45,772 nt of DNA from Phaeospirillum sp. (GCA_030824585.1 JAVBXM010000019.1:1-45772); one strand, 5' to 3'; shown: positions 1-9,223, counted from the first letter of the stretch. A program made the numbers and translations. Notes: generated from the sequence alone by a model not told the origin.

Positions 1-361
1 GGGGTGGGAAGACGGCATCGTCGCCGGGCTGGGCGGCCGCGCCGCCATCCTTGTCCTGGAGCACCGCGAAGGCTCGGAGGCGGCGGACCGGCTGGCCTCG
101 GCCTTGATCCGTTCGGGCGAGGGCGGGAGACCGGCGGAACCGTAATGGGCGGCGGGGGCGATCCCCGGCGCCAGGGCCAGTATCGGCCCCGGCCGGCCGT
201 CGAAGGGCACCGGCGCCCCGCAGGCCACGTCCTCGGCGAAGCGCCACAGCCCGTATCCCGCCGCGGCCAGCCGGTCCGCCGCCTCCGAGCCTTCGCGGTG
301 CTCCAGGACAAGGATGGCGGCGCGGCCGCCCAGCCCGGCGACGATGCCGTCTTCCCACCCC
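1..361. repeat. Perfect 97-bp inverted repeat at window start
   Basis: Positions 1-97 are the exact reverse complement of 265-361, separated by a 167-bp spacer (98-264). Pairing is i with 362-i; it fails at position 98. The right arm is normal coding sequence of the methyltransferase-like domain, so the left arm is the extra copy. Such a fold-back at a sequence terminus is typical of a chimeric read or assembly end, although a real inverted duplication cannot be excluded. Confidence 0.9.
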
Positions 362-2388
362 GGCTGGTCCACGCGCACCACCACGCGGCAGGCGGCCAGT
401 TGCGGCCGTTCGTCCAGCAGCGCGGCCAGGGGAAGCACGGGGGTGGCCGCCGGAACCCATCCGGGCAGGGCGAAGACGCGGGCGCCGCCCCGCGGCTCGC
501 GGGAGGCAAGGACCTGGCCGGCTTCGGCACCGGCGGCGGCGGCGATCACCTCCACCTGCTCCTCCAGGCCGGCGATGGCGATGCTGTCGCGCAGAATGTC
601 GGCCTCGCCCGGCGAGGGCTCGAGGGCGAGGACCAGCAACTGGTGGCCGCACTGCTCCTGCGCCTCGAACAGATGCCGTCCGCTGCCGGCTCCCACATCC
701 ATCAGCAGGTCGCCGGGGGCGAGATGGGCGGCCAGGAAGGCCCGCGTTGCCGCGTCGGCGCCCATGGCGCGCCGGCGTTGCCGCTCGTGCCGTTCGGCGG
801 TCAACTGGGCCAGCATTTCCATGCGCCGCCGGACCTCGGCCAGCGGCGCCTCCCACCGGCCCGGCAGAAGCTGGCGCAGCAGGAACATCTCGGGATACCA
901 GGGGGAATCGTCGCGGCGGCGCATCCAGCGCGCATGGGCGGCATGGGGCAGCAGCAGCAGGACCGGCTTGCCCATGGCGGCGGCCAGATGGGCGGCCGGG
1001 CCATCGGTGGCGACCACCATGTCCATCTCGGCGATGCGCCCGGCCAGGTCGGCGAAATCCTCGACGGTGGGCGACAGGTCGGTGATCAGGGCGGGGTCGG
1101 CCAGCCTCGAGGCTTCCCCGGCCTGCGGCCCGGTCTGCAGCGAGAACAGCAAGGTGCCGGGCACCGTCGCCAGTTCGAGCACCCGTGGAAAGGCGATGCA
1201 ATCCTCCGGGCGATCGCCGGCCCAGGCGACGCCCACCCTGACCAGGGTGCCGGCCGGGACCCGGATGCGGCGGATGCGGCGCGGCGGCGGCGCCAGAGAG
1301 GGGACGGCCGGAATGGAGTGCGGTCCCACCCGCAGCAATCCCGGCAGGTCGTCGAGCGACGCGGCGTAATCGGCGGCGAAGCCGTCAGGCAGCGGGAGGC
1401 CCAGGGGCAGAACTCGCGCCACCCCGGGCAGAGTCTCCAGCAGCGGCGCCAGTTCCGGCTGAACCACCAGGGTGATGCCGGCGCCGCGCTCCGCCAGGAT
1501 GGGGATGAAGCGCACCATCATCAGGGTGTCGGACAGGCCGGATTCGGCGTGGAGCAGCAGGTGGGTTCCCGCCAGGTCCTGGCCCTCCCACGGAATGCCG
1601 GGGAAAAGGGGGCGGGCGGTGCCGGGCAGCCGGTGGCGCCATTGGGCGTCCTCCCACGACTCGATCAGGCGGCCGTCCAGCAGCAGCAGGCGGGCGCGGA
1701 CCATGTGGGCCGCCGGGTCCTCGTCGTCGAGGACCAGGGCGCGGTCAACGTGCTCGGCGGCCTCGTCGGCCCGTCCCAGGTCCAGCAAGGTCTCGGCCAG
1801 TCCCACCCGGTGGGCGGGCTGCTCGGGTTCCAAGACGATGGCGGCGTGAAACGCATCCAATGCGGCCTCGCCCTCGCCCCGGCGGGCCAGCACCCGGCCC
1901 AGCGCCGCCCAGGCGGGGCCATGGCCCGGATGCAGCCCGAGGGCGCGGCGCAAGGCGGCCTCGGCGCCGGGCAGGCGGCCCTCGTCGGCCAGCAGGCGGG
2001 CCAGACCGCACCACACATGGACGGAATCGGGGCGTTCCATCAGCAAGATATCGATGATGGCGCGGGATTCGTCGGGCTGGCGGAGCTGGCGCAGCGCCTC
2101 GGCCAGTTCCAGGCGGCAACCCACGTGCTGGCGATCCATTTCCAGCAGGTCCAGGCAGAAGCGCAGGGCGTCGCGCGGCTTTCCCGCCTGCCGGCAGGTC
2201 TCGGCGGCGGCCAGCCGTGCCTCGGAATGGCTGGGGTCGAGATCGATGATGCGGCGATAGGCGTCCAGCGCCGGTTCACTGTCGCCATAGCGGCGGGCAA
2301 GGGTGGCCTCTTGCCACAGCGTCTCGATGATCGCCGCGTGCTCGGGAAGATCGGCGAACTCCAGATCAAGGTCTTCGATTTCGCTCAT
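1..2388 (-). CDS. TPR - glycosyltransferase-9-like - FkbM-like methyltransferase protein (3' end missing)
   Basis: Read on the minus strand, an open frame runs from ATG at 2388 to the window edge with no stop. About the first 240 residues are helical repeats with TPR character (AL..Y...I.LDP, ..A...LR.AL..HPGH..AW). Residues about 245-530 resemble the heptosyltransferase-like (GT9) domain often attached to TPR arrays, including VATDGPAAHLAAAMGKPV near residue 460. Residues about 555-720 look like an FkbM-type methyltransferase: DVGAGSG near 563, EPSPGE, then RVDQPGWEDGI and LVLEH. A role in surface glycan or flagellin modification is inference only. The natural C-terminus is not seen: from about position 97 to 1 the sequence is an inverted copy of 265-361, so the last 32 codons are probably not native. 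No neighbour beyond the edge is visible. Confidence 0.7.
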   Translation of the reverse strand, partial: MSEIEDLDLEFADLPEHAAIIETLWQEATLARRYGDSEPALDAYRRIIDLDPSHSEARLAAAETCRQAGKPRDALRFCLDLLEMDRQHVGCRLELAEALRQLRQPDESRAIIDILLMERPDSVHVWCGLARLLADEGRLPGAEAALRRALGLHPGHGPAWAALGRVLARRGEGEAALDAFHAAIVLEPEQPAHRVGLAETLLDLGRADEAAEHVDRALVLDDEDPAAHMVRARLLLLDGRLIESWEDAQWRHRLPGTARPLFPGIPWEGQDLAGTHLLLHAESGLSDTLMMVRFIPILAERGAGITLVVQPELAPLLETLPGVARVLPLGLPLPDGFAADYAASLDDLPGLLRVGPHSIPAVPSLAPPPRRIRRIRVPAGTLVRVGVAWAGDRPEDCIAFPRVLELATVPGTLLFSLQTGPQAGEASRLADPALITDLSPTVEDFADLAGRIAEMDMVVATDGPAAHLAAAMGKPVLLLLPHAAHARWMRRRDDSPWYPEMFLLRQLLPGRWEAPLAEVRRRMEMLAQLTAERHERQRRRAMGADAATRAFLAAHLAPGDLLMDVGAGSGRHLFEAQEQCGHQLLVLALEPSPGEADILRDSIAIAGLEEQVEVIAAAAGAEAGQVLASREPRGGARVFALPGWVPAATPVLPLAALLDERPQLAACRVVVRVDQPGWEDGIVAGLGGRAAILVLEHREGSEAADRLAAAGYGLWRFAEDVACGAPVPFDGRPGPILALAPGIAPAAHYGSAGLPPSPERIKAEASRSAASEPSRCSRTRMAARPPSPATMPSSHP

Positions 2389-2431
2389 GGAGCAAGTCAA
2401 ACCCGCCCACGAGCGCGAATCAAGGGCAAAC

Positions 2432-5400
2432 CTATTCGGCCGCCCGCTTGCTGCCTTCCGGTGTATGCAGGCGCCGCAGCATCTCCGCCATCTCCGCCTG
2501 GACCTCGGTGGCGGCCTTCAGCTTGATGGGACCGAAGCCGCGGATACGCCGCGGCGCCGAGGCGATCTCCACCGCCAGGGCATGGTTCTCCGGGGTGAGA
2601 TGGGCCATGATTTTCTGGATCGCCGCCTCGAATTCATCGATCAGCCGGCGCTCCAGCCTGCGTTCCCCGGTGCGGCCGAACGGGTCCAGCATGGTGCCGC
2701 GCAGGCCCTTGAGGCGGGCGAGGAACGGCATCAGGCGCAGCACCCACGGCCCGAAACGGCGCTTGTCGGCGCCCATGAAGGGCGGGGCCAGATGGATTTC
2801 CAGGCGCTTCCAGTCCTCGAACTGCTCCTTCAGCGACGAGACGAAGGCCGGGTCGGAATAGAGCCGCGCCACCTCGTACTCGTCCTTGTAGCTCATCAGC
2901 TTGGAAGCCGAGCGGGCCACCGCCTCGGTAAGGTCCTCCGCCCCGGGCAGGGCAGCCTGTTCGGCGGCCCGGACCCGCTCCACCATGGCGCGGTAGCGTG
3001 CCGCCCAGGCGGCGTTCTGGTAGCCGGTCAGATGGGCCACGCGGCGTTCGATCAGTTCGTCCAGGGTCTCGGACAGGCGGCGATGGTCGTTGCCGCCCAC
3101 CGGCGGCGCGGCCATGCGTTCCACCCGGGCGGGGTCATGGGCGGCGAGGCGGCCCCAGCGGAAGGCCTGGACGTTGAAGTCGACCATGGCGCCATTAAGC
3201 TCGACGGCCCGCAGGATGGAGGCCTCGGCGAGTGGAACGTGGCCCTTCTGCCAGGCATAGCCCACCAGGAACATGTTGGTGGCCAGGGCGTCGCCCAGCA
3301 AGGTGGTGGCCAGGCGCGTCGCCTCGACGAATTCGGCGTCGCCGCCCACCTGCTCCTTGATGGTGTCCTCCATGCCGTGGGCCGGGAAGTCCAGGTCGGG
3401 GGCATGGGTGAAGGTGGCGGGCATAGATTCGTGGCGGTTGACCACGGCGAAGGACTTGCCGGGCTTGAGCTTGGCCAGGGTATCGAAGCCGGCGGCCACC
3501 ACCATGTCGCAGGCCAGCAGCAGCCGCGCCTGGCCGGCGGCGATGCGCACGGCGTGCAGGCGGCCGGAATCGTCGCAGATGCGCACGTGGCTCATCACCG
3601 CGCCGTTCTTCTGGGCCAGCCCGGTCTGGTCGAGCGAGGTGACGCCCTTGCCCTCCAGATGGGCGGCCATGCCCAGCACCTCGGCCACCGTCACCACGCC
3701 GGTTCCGCCGATGCCGGTGACGATGATGCCGTAGGGCTCGGCGGCGCTGGGCAGGACCGGGAGGGGCAGGGCGGCGACGTCGGCCTCGCCCCGGCCCTTC
3801 AGCCGGCGGATATGGGCGCCCTTGACCGAGACGAAGCTGGGGCAGAACCCCTTGACGCAGGAGAAGTCCTTGTTGCACGACGACTGGTCGATGGCGCGCT
3901 TTCTGCCCCATTCGGTCTCCACCGGGACCACCGCCACGCAGTTGGATTTGACGCCGCAATCGCCGCAGCCCTCGCAGACCTTCTCGTTGATGAAAATGCG
4001 CTCGTCGGGGTCGGGCATCAGGCCGCGCTTCCTCCGGCGGCGCTTCTCGGCGGCGCAGGTCTGGTCGTAGATCAGGACGCTGACGCCCGTTTCCTCGCGC
4101 AGGCTTCGCTGCAAGGCATCCAAGGTGTCGCGGTGGTGGATGGTGGTGCCGGCGGGGAAGCTGCCGGGCGGGTATTTGCCGGGATCGTCGGAGACCACGG
4201 CGATGCGGCTCACGCCCTCGGCCCGCACCTGGGCGGCCATGGCGGCCACCGAAAAGGCGGATTCGGCCGGCTGGCCGCCGGTCATGGCCACGGCGTCGTT
4301 GTAGAGGATCTTGTAGGTGATGTTGCTCTTGGCGGCGAGGGCGGCGCGGATGGCCAGGGAGCCGGAATGGGTATAGGTGCCGTCGCCCAGGTTCTGGAAC
4401 ATGTGCTTGCGGCTGGTGAACGGCGCCTGGCCGATCCAGGTGGCGCCTTCGCCCCCCATATGGGTGTAGGTCAGGGTCTCGCGGTCCATCCAGGTGGCCA
4501 TGAAGTGGCAGCCGATGCCGGCCATGGCCTGGCTGCCCTCGGGGATGTTGGTCGAGGTGTTGTGGGGACAGCCGGCGCAGAAATAGGGGATGCGGGTGAA
4601 GCCCTGGGGAATGGCGGCAAGGCGCCGTTCCTTGTCGGCCAGGAAGTCCAGGCGTTCCCTGACCCTGAGCGAGGTATAGAAGCGGCCGATGCGCGCCGCG
4701 ATGACGCGGGCGATCATGGCCGGCGTCAGCTCGCCATAGGGCGGCAGGCTCCAGGCGCCGCTCTCGTCGTGCTCGCCGATCACGCGGGGGCGGACGTCTT
4801 CGCGCCAGTTGTAGAGCTGGGCCTTGAGCTGCTCCTCGATGACCGAGCGCTTTTCCTCGACCACCAGGATTTCCTCCAGCCCCTCGGCGAAGGCGCGGAT
4901 GCCGCTGGGTTCCAGCGGCCAGCTCATGCCCACCTTGTAGAGGCGGATGCCGATCTCGGCGGCGTGGCGCTCGTCGATTCCCAAGTCGGCCAGGGCCTGC
5001 ATGACGTCCAGATAGGATTTTCCGGTGGTGACGATGCCGAAGCGCGGCGAGGGGGAATCGATGATCGTGCGGTCGATGCGGTTGGCCTTGGCGAAGGCCA
5101 GGGCCGCCGGAATGCGTTGCGCCATCAGCCGGTGTTCCTGCTCGAGGAACTTGTCGGGCCAGCGGATGTTGAGGCCGCCGGGCGGCATCTTGAAGCCCTC
5201 GGGGGTCACGAACACCTGGCGCCAGGGATCGACGGTCACCGAGGCGGAGCTTTCCACCGTCTCGGAAATGGCCTTCATGCCCACCCACAGGCCGGAGAAG
5301 CGCGACAGCGCCCAGCCGAACAGGCCGAAATCCAGCACCTCCTGCACCCCGGCGGGATTGAGCACCGGCATCTGCGCCGCCATGAAGACGTGCTCGCTCT

Positions 5401-5875
5401 GGTGCGCCAGGGTCGAGGACTTGGCGCCGTGGTCGTCGCCGGCCAGCACCAGCACGCCGCCATGGGGCGAGGTGCCGGCGGAATTGGCGTGCTTGAACAC
5501 GTCGACGCTGCGGTCCAGCCCCGGCCCCTTGCCGTACCACATGGCGAAGACGCCGTCGTGGGTGGGGCCCTGGAACAGGCCGATCTGCTGGGTGCCCCAG
5601 ATGGCGGTGGCGGCCAGGTCCTCGTTGAGGCCGGGCTGGAAGCGCACGGCGTGGCGTTCCAGATGGGCCGCCGCCCGCCACAATTCCTTGTCCAGCCCGC
5701 CCAGCGGCGAGCCGCGATAACCGGAAACGAAACCGCCGGTGTTCAAGCCGGCGGCACGGTCCCGCAGATGCTGGAGCATGGGCAGCTTGACCAACGCCTG
5801 GATGCCCGACAGATAGATGCGGCCCTGATCCTGGACATACTTGTCGTCCAGCGTGACGGTGGTGGCGACGGTCAT
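2432..5875 (-). CDS. Indolepyruvate ferredoxin oxidoreductase, fused alpha-gamma type
   Basis: This 1147-residue protein should oxidatively decarboxylate aryl or other 2-oxo acids to acyl-CoA using TPP and ferredoxin. The N-terminal pyrimidine-binding region carries SGYRGSPLGGLD near residue 50. A TPP-binding half follows, with CAGCPHNTS near 433 and GDGTYTHSG near 500. Near 633 there is a cysteine-rich Fe-S segment (CEGCGDCGVKSNC, then CNKDFSCVKGFC). The C-terminal gamma domain begins near 715 with VTGIGGTGVVTV. Length and domain order match the large fused family of alphaproteobacteria rather than the two-subunit IorAB. The ATG at 5875 is preceded by GAGG. It stands alone: the next gene upstream is divergent, and the downstream glycosyltransferase-like gene is codirectional after 43 bp. 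The exact 2-oxo acid substrate cannot be read from sequence. Confidence 0.93.
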   Translation of the reverse strand: MTVATTVTLDDKYVQDQGRIYLSGIQALVKLPMLQHLRDRAAGLNTGGFVSGYRGSPLGGLDKELWRAAAHLERHAVRFQPGLNEDLAATAIWGTQQIGLFQGPTHDGVFAMWYGKGPGLDRSVDVFKHANSAGTSPHGGVLVLAGDDHGAKSSTLAHQSEHVFMAAQMPVLNPAGVQEVLDFGLFGWALSRFSGLWVGMKAISETVESSASVTVDPWRQVFVTPEGFKMPPGGLNIRWPDKFLEQEHRLMAQRIPAALAFAKANRIDRTIIDSPSPRFGIVTTGKSYLDVMQALADLGIDERHAAEIGIRLYKVGMSWPLEPSGIRAFAEGLEEILVVEEKRSVIEEQLKAQLYNWREDVRPRVIGEHDESGAWSLPPYGELTPAMIARVIAARIGRFYTSLRVRERLDFLADKERRLAAIPQGFTRIPYFCAGCPHNTSTNIPEGSQAMAGIGCHFMATWMDRETLTYTHMGGEGATWIGQAPFTSRKHMFQNLGDGTYTHSGSLAIRAALAAKSNITYKILYNDAVAMTGGQPAESAFSVAAMAAQVRAEGVSRIAVVSDDPGKYPPGSFPAGTTIHHRDTLDALQRSLREETGVSVLIYDQTCAAEKRRRRKRGLMPDPDERIFINEKVCEGCGDCGVKSNCVAVVPVETEWGRKRAIDQSSCNKDFSCVKGFCPSFVSVKGAHIRRLKGRGEADVAALPLPVLPSAAEPYGIIVTGIGGTGVVTVAEVLGMAAHLEGKGVTSLDQTGLAQKNGAVMSHVRICDDSGRLHAVRIAAGQARLLLACDMVVAAGFDTLAKLKPGKSFAVVNRHESMPATFTHAPDLDFPAHGMEDTIKEQVGGDAEFVEATRLATTLLGDALATNMFLVGYAWQKGHVPLAEASILRAVELNGAMVDFNVQAFRWGRLAAHDPARVERMAAPPVGGNDHRRLSETLDELIERRVAHLTGYQNAAWAARYRAMVERVRAAEQAALPGAEDLTEAVARSASKLMSYKDEYEVARLYSDPAFVSSLKEQFEDWKRLEIHLAPPFMGADKRRFGPWVLRLMPFLARLKGLRGTMLDPFGRTGERRLERRLIDEFEAAIQKIMAHLTPENHALAVEIASAPRRIRGFGPIKLKAATEVQAEMAEMLRRLHTPEGSKRAAE

Positions 5876-6074
5876 GGCGGCCTCGAAGCTACCTCATGTC
5901 TTGAAGGTAGTGGCGGCGCCCTGCGGTGGAAAGAGACGGGGCGAAAATAGCAACGAACGCAATGGGCGGGCCGCGGCGCGGCAAGGAAATTACGGCCAGA
6001 TGACGAAATGCGGGGGATGCTTTCCATCCGCGATCAAGCTATATGAAAGCGCCTGCGTCTGAAGGGGTCCCAGG

Positions 6075-7055
6075 ATGACCATTCTCGTTACCGGTGCTGC
6101 CGGCTTCATCGGCTACCACACCTCGCTCCGCCTGCTGGCGCGCGGCGAGCGGGTGCTCGGCGTCGATTGCCTCAGCCCCTATTATGATGTCCGGCTCAAG
6201 CAGACCCGGCTGGAGCACCTGCGCCGTCACGACGGCTTCTCGTTCGTCCAGGCCGACATCGCCGACCGGCCCGCCATGGCCGAGGTGGCCAAGGCCAATC
6301 CCGAGGTGACCGCCTATATCAACCTGGCGGCCCAGGCCGGTGTGCGCCACTCGCTCACCGCTCCCTTCGACTACACCCACTCCAACATCGAAGGCCATCT
6401 GGTGATGCTGGAGATGGCGCGGGCCAATCCCAAGTGCCGCCATTTCGTCTATGCCAGCTCGTCCTCGGTCTATGGCGCCAACACCAAGCTGCCGTTCTCG
6501 GTCGAGGACCGGGTGGACACTCCGATCTCGCTGTATGCCGCCTCCAAGCGCTCCGGCGAGCTGATGAGTCATTCCTACAGCCACCTGTTCCGCATTCCCA
6601 CCACGGGGCTGCGCTTCTTCACCGTCTACGGCCCCTGGGGGCGCCCGGACATGGCCGCCTATCTGTTCGCCGACGCCATCATCGCCGGCCAGCCCATCAA
6701 GGTGTTCAACAACGGCGACATGCGCCGCGACTTCACCTATATCGACGACATCGTCTCTGGCGTGGTGGGCGTGCTGGACAATCCGCCGGCCGATGACGGC
6801 AAGGCGCCGCCCTACCGCCTCTACAACATCGGCAACAACAATTCCGAACAACTGATGGACTTCATCGGGCTGGTGGAAAGCTCGCTGGGGCGCAAGGCCA
6901 CCTACGACTTCCATCCCATGCAGCCGGGCGACGTCAAGGAAACCTACGCCGACATCTCGGCCATCCAGCGCGACGTGGGCTTCGCGCCGACCACCCCCAT
7001 CTCGGTCGGCGTTCCCCGCTTCATCGAGTGGTACAAGCAATACCACGGCCTGTAG
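6075..7055 (+). CDS. NAD-dependent epimerase, UDP-glucuronate 4-epimerase-like
   Basis: A 326-residue extended short-chain dehydrogenase. It has the Rossmann motif GAAGFIG (residues 7-13), the serine-rich catalytic strand VYASSSSVYG (125-134), and the active-site YAASK with Tyr154 and Lys158. The sequences VLGVDCLSPYYDVRLKQ and RFFTVYGPWGRPDMA are typical of the UDP-glucuronate/UDP-galacturonate 4-epimerase branch (CapI/LspL-like). The likely product is UDP-galacturonate for surface polysaccharide. The ATG at 6075 has an AGGGG..AGG ribosome site upstream. It is a single gene between a divergent oxidoreductase and a convergent small membrane protein. Assignment to the SDR-epimerase family is firm; the substrate is inferred. 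Confidence 0.88.
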   Translation: MTILVTGAAGFIGYHTSLRLLARGERVLGVDCLSPYYDVRLKQTRLEHLRRHDGFSFVQADIADRPAMAEVAKANPEVTAYINLAAQAGVRHSLTAPFDYTHSNIEGHLVMLEMARANPKCRHFVYASSSSVYGANTKLPFSVEDRVDTPISLYAASKRSGELMSHSYSHLFRIPTTGLRFFTVYGPWGRPDMAAYLFADAIIAGQPIKVFNNGDMRRDFTYIDDIVSGVVGVLDNPPADDGKAPPYRLYNIGNNNSEQLMDFIGLVESSLGRKATYDFHPMQPGDVKETYADISAIQRDVGFAPTTPISVGVPRFIEWYKQYHGL

Positions 7056-7086
7056 AGCGGCCGGGAGACCCGGTCCAGTGACGCGA

Positions 7087-7110
7087 ACCCCCGCCGGCAA
7101 GGGCGGGGGT
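7087..7110. terminator. GC-rich hairpin between convergent genes
   Basis: ACCCCCGCC (7087-7095) pairs perfectly with GGCGGGGGT (7102-7110) around a 6-nt loop. There is no U tract, so it is at best a weak or Rho-assisted terminator. It lies 31 bp after the epimerase stop and before the convergent small gene. Confidence 0.5.
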
Positions 7111-7137
7111 GCATCGGCTGCGCCATCGTTCCCATGT

Positions 7138-7344
7138 CTACTTCATCTTGGTGATCGCCTTATCCAGCCACGTGGATAGGAGAAAGAAAGCCACGACGAC
7201 GAAGACCCCGAGGCTCCCCAGGACCCACAGGTCCTGGTTCGAGAAGTCATTGGACGTTCCCTGGACCATGAACTTGCTGATCAGCATCCAAAGGACGATC
7301 GGGGCGGCCATGAAGGCGACAAGGACATAGGGGAGGTACCGCAT
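7138..7344 (-). CDS. Small two-helix membrane protein
   Basis: 68 residues starting MRYLPYVLVAFM. The chosen ATG at 7344 is preceded by GGAGAAATC; an in-frame upstream ATG at 7413 lacks a comparable site. Two hydrophobic helices are visible, about residues 4-24 and 45-60, joined by a polar segment (MVQGTSNDFSNQDLW), with a lysine-rich C-terminus suggesting a cytoplasmic tail. I do not recognise the family. It has its own AT-rich upstream region with an inverted repeat (7403-7428). Confidence 0.6.
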   Translation of the reverse strand: MRYLPYVLVAFMAAPIVLWMLISKFMVQGTSNDFSNQDLWVLGSLGVFVVVAFFLLSTWLDKAITKMK

Positions 7345-7705
7345 GATTTCTCCATGAGTTTCTTGCCAGGGAACACACATGGGGACCTGGGCGATTTTAG
7401 GTGTAATCTCCATGCATGTTCAGATTACGCATGGCCCATCGGGATGTCACACCAATTTGAGGAGAGCGGGGGGCTGTCCGTTCCGTGGGCGGCTTGGCGT
7501 GCCGTTCCCTCCGGCAATATGTATATGCACATTTTCATGTTATATGCGGCTGGCTGGTATTCGCCACGGGGATTCCTGCAAATTTCCATCCTTGTTACAG
7601 CGTTTGATAAATACGTCGAAAATCATCGGCATACTTTGTTTCTTGGTGTCATAAGTAAATTCCTATATATTCTAGGTAGGGGTGGACCTTGGGCGGGAGG
7701 GCAGA
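7345..7705. other. AT-rich divergent intergenic region
   Basis: A 361-bp stretch of visibly lower GC between the small membrane protein (minus) and the gene at 7706 (plus). It holds a perfect GTAATCT/AGATTAC inverted repeat (7403-7409 and 7422-7428), overlapped by CCATGC/GCATGG, about 60-85 bp upstream of the small gene, where an operator could sit. A plausible sigma70-like promoter lies at 7643-7671. I see no convincing small ORF or RNA. Confidence 0.5.
7643..7671 (+). promoter_or_regulatory. Candidate promoter of the 7706 gene
   Basis: TTGGTG (7643-7648) and TATATT (7666-7671) are separated by 17 bp in AT-rich DNA, ending 34 bp before the chosen start codon. Seen by eye only. Confidence 0.35.
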
Positions 7706-9223
7706 ATGTCAGCCTCGAAGGAAAACGTCTGGGCTCGTCTGGCGCAATCGCTGAAGACGCTTTGGGACGAGGACAAGCCGGCTCCGGCCGTTGCCGCACC
7801 GGGCAGGGTTGCCCGTCCGACGGCGCGGTCCTCGGTGGAATCGGCGGCCGAATGGCTTGAGCAGATGCTCGCCCGCGACCCCGCCATCAAGGCCCGGCTG
7901 CACGTGGTGTCCCTGGTGGAATACCGCGATTCGGTGGGCGACAAGTGGCCGCGCCTGGCCGACAAGGTGGCGATCATCGTCGACCAGGTGGTGCGCCGCA
8001 ACATCGGCCGGGGCAATACTTACTGCCGTGATGGCGAGGATTGCTGGATACTGGCTTTTCCGGAACTGAGCATCGACGATGCCCGGCGGCGCACCATCGC
8101 CGTGGTCGACGAACTGGGCCGCTTCCTCTATGGGCAGCAGCAGGGCGGCCCCGACCGGCCCGTCGCCCTGGCCGCCGAGATTCCCGTCGCCGAGGCGGTG
8201 GGGGAGGACGGCGAGTTCATCGCCCACCGGATCGCCGGCGCGGTGGACGAGGCGAGGGCCTATGTCTCCACCAGCGGCCTGCCTTACCTGCCCAGCGCCG
8301 CGGTGTCCGCCGGGATGGGGGGCGACGACCCGCTCAGGGGCTGGACGACCCTGGACCGTGGCGATACCGCGCGGCGCGACGACATGAAATGGGAGACCAT
8401 CGAAGGCACCGGGGCGAAGAAACCGGCGGCCTATCTCGACCCCAGTATCGTCGGCGCCATTCCGCCCGGTGCCAGCCTGTCGCTGTTGTGGCGTCCCACC
8501 TGGGTGGCCATGGGCGAGGCCATTTCCGCCTATGGCGCCCGCGTGGTGCGTCGCGACCGCCCGGATGACGAGCCTGTCGAGGGCTGCCGCGCCTATCCCG
8601 ACGGCGACGTCGCCACGGCGCTGACTCTGGACCGCTTCGTGGTGAATTCAGCGGTGCGCGATATCCGGGCCGCCGCCCGCAATGCCCAGGAAGGCGTTTC
8701 CCAGCCCTCGGTGATCCTGCCGCTGTCCTGGCTGTCGCTGGCTTCGGACCAGCGCAATTCGGTGGTGTTCGCCCTGTCCGACCTGACCCAGGAGACCCGC
8801 AACACCCGGCTGGTCATCGAGATATTCCACATTCCCGACGGCACCACCACGCCGGAACTGGAATCCGTGGTGTCCTTCGCCGGCACGCTGTGCCGCGAGG
8901 TCCTGGTGCGGACCCGCCTGTCGGCGCGGCGAACCTCGGTGGCGGCTGAGATCGGGGTGTCCATGGTCGGCCTCGATCTCTCGGAATTCCGGCCCGAGGA
9001 CCGCATGGACGACGAGCAGCTTCTGGCCGTGCTCGAGCGGATCCAGCGGGAAACCGCCAAGGACGGGATCGGCTGCTATCTGTGGAGCGCCCGTCACCGC
9101 AAGGTGGTGGGAGGCGTGGTCCAGGGCGGGTTCGAGATGGTCAACGGCCCCGGCCTGATGAAGGATATCCCCCGACCGGCCATCGTCCTGCCGGCGCCCA
9201 GGGCGCGCTTCGCGGCGGAATAG
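7706..9223 (+). CDS. Protein resembling a degenerate GGDEF-EAL tandem; no catalytic motifs
   Basis: 505 residues from ATG 7706, which has GGGAGG just upstream; a GTG at 7682 would add eight residues. The N-terminal half contains VDQVVRRNIGRGNTYCRDGEDCWILAFPEL, laid out like a diguanylate cyclase core with DGEDC where GGDEF would be. The C-terminal half contains LLWRPTWVAMGEAISAYGARV, where an EAL domain has its first strand and EAL motif, then LDRFVVNSAVRDIR and RLVIEIFHIPD, also in EAL-like order. None of the metal- or substrate-binding residues is kept. If the reading is right it is a non-catalytic c-di-GMP receptor or scaffold. This is inference from layout, and an unrelated family is possible. 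It is monocistronic and convergent with the polyprenyl synthase. Confidence 0.6.
   Translation: MSASKENVWARLAQSLKTLWDEDKPAPAVAAPGRVARPTARSSVESAAEWLEQMLARDPAIKARLHVVSLVEYRDSVGDKWPRLADKVAIIVDQVVRRNIGRGNTYCRDGEDCWILAFPELSIDDARRRTIAVVDELGRFLYGQQQGGPDRPVALAAEIPVAEAVGEDGEFIAHRIAGAVDEARAYVSTSGLPYLPSAAVSAGMGGDDPLRGWTTLDRGDTARRDDMKWETIEGTGAKKPAAYLDPSIVGAIPPGASLSLLWRPTWVAMGEAISAYGARVVRRDRPDDEPVEGCRAYPDGDVATALTLDRFVVNSAVRDIRAAARNAQEGVSQPSVILPLSWLSLASDQRNSVVFALSDLTQETRNTRLVIEIFHIPDGTTTPELESVVSFAGTLCREVLVRTRLSARRTSVAAEIGVSMVGLDLSEFRPEDRMDDEQLLAVLERIQRETAKDGIGCYLWSARHRKVVGGVVQGGFEMVNGPGLMKDIPRPAIVLPAPRARFAAE

Noticed and set aside
4..2526. Long plus-strand open frame of 840 codons
   Set aside because: It is antisense to the TPR/glycosyltransferase frame, reads as low-complexity G/R/Q-rich sequence typical of GC-rich shadows, and runs into the next gene.
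2303..5950. 1215-codon plus-strand frame opposite the oxidoreductase
   Set aside because: Shadow of the minus-strand gene, whose protein shows clear cofactor motifs; the plus frame has none.
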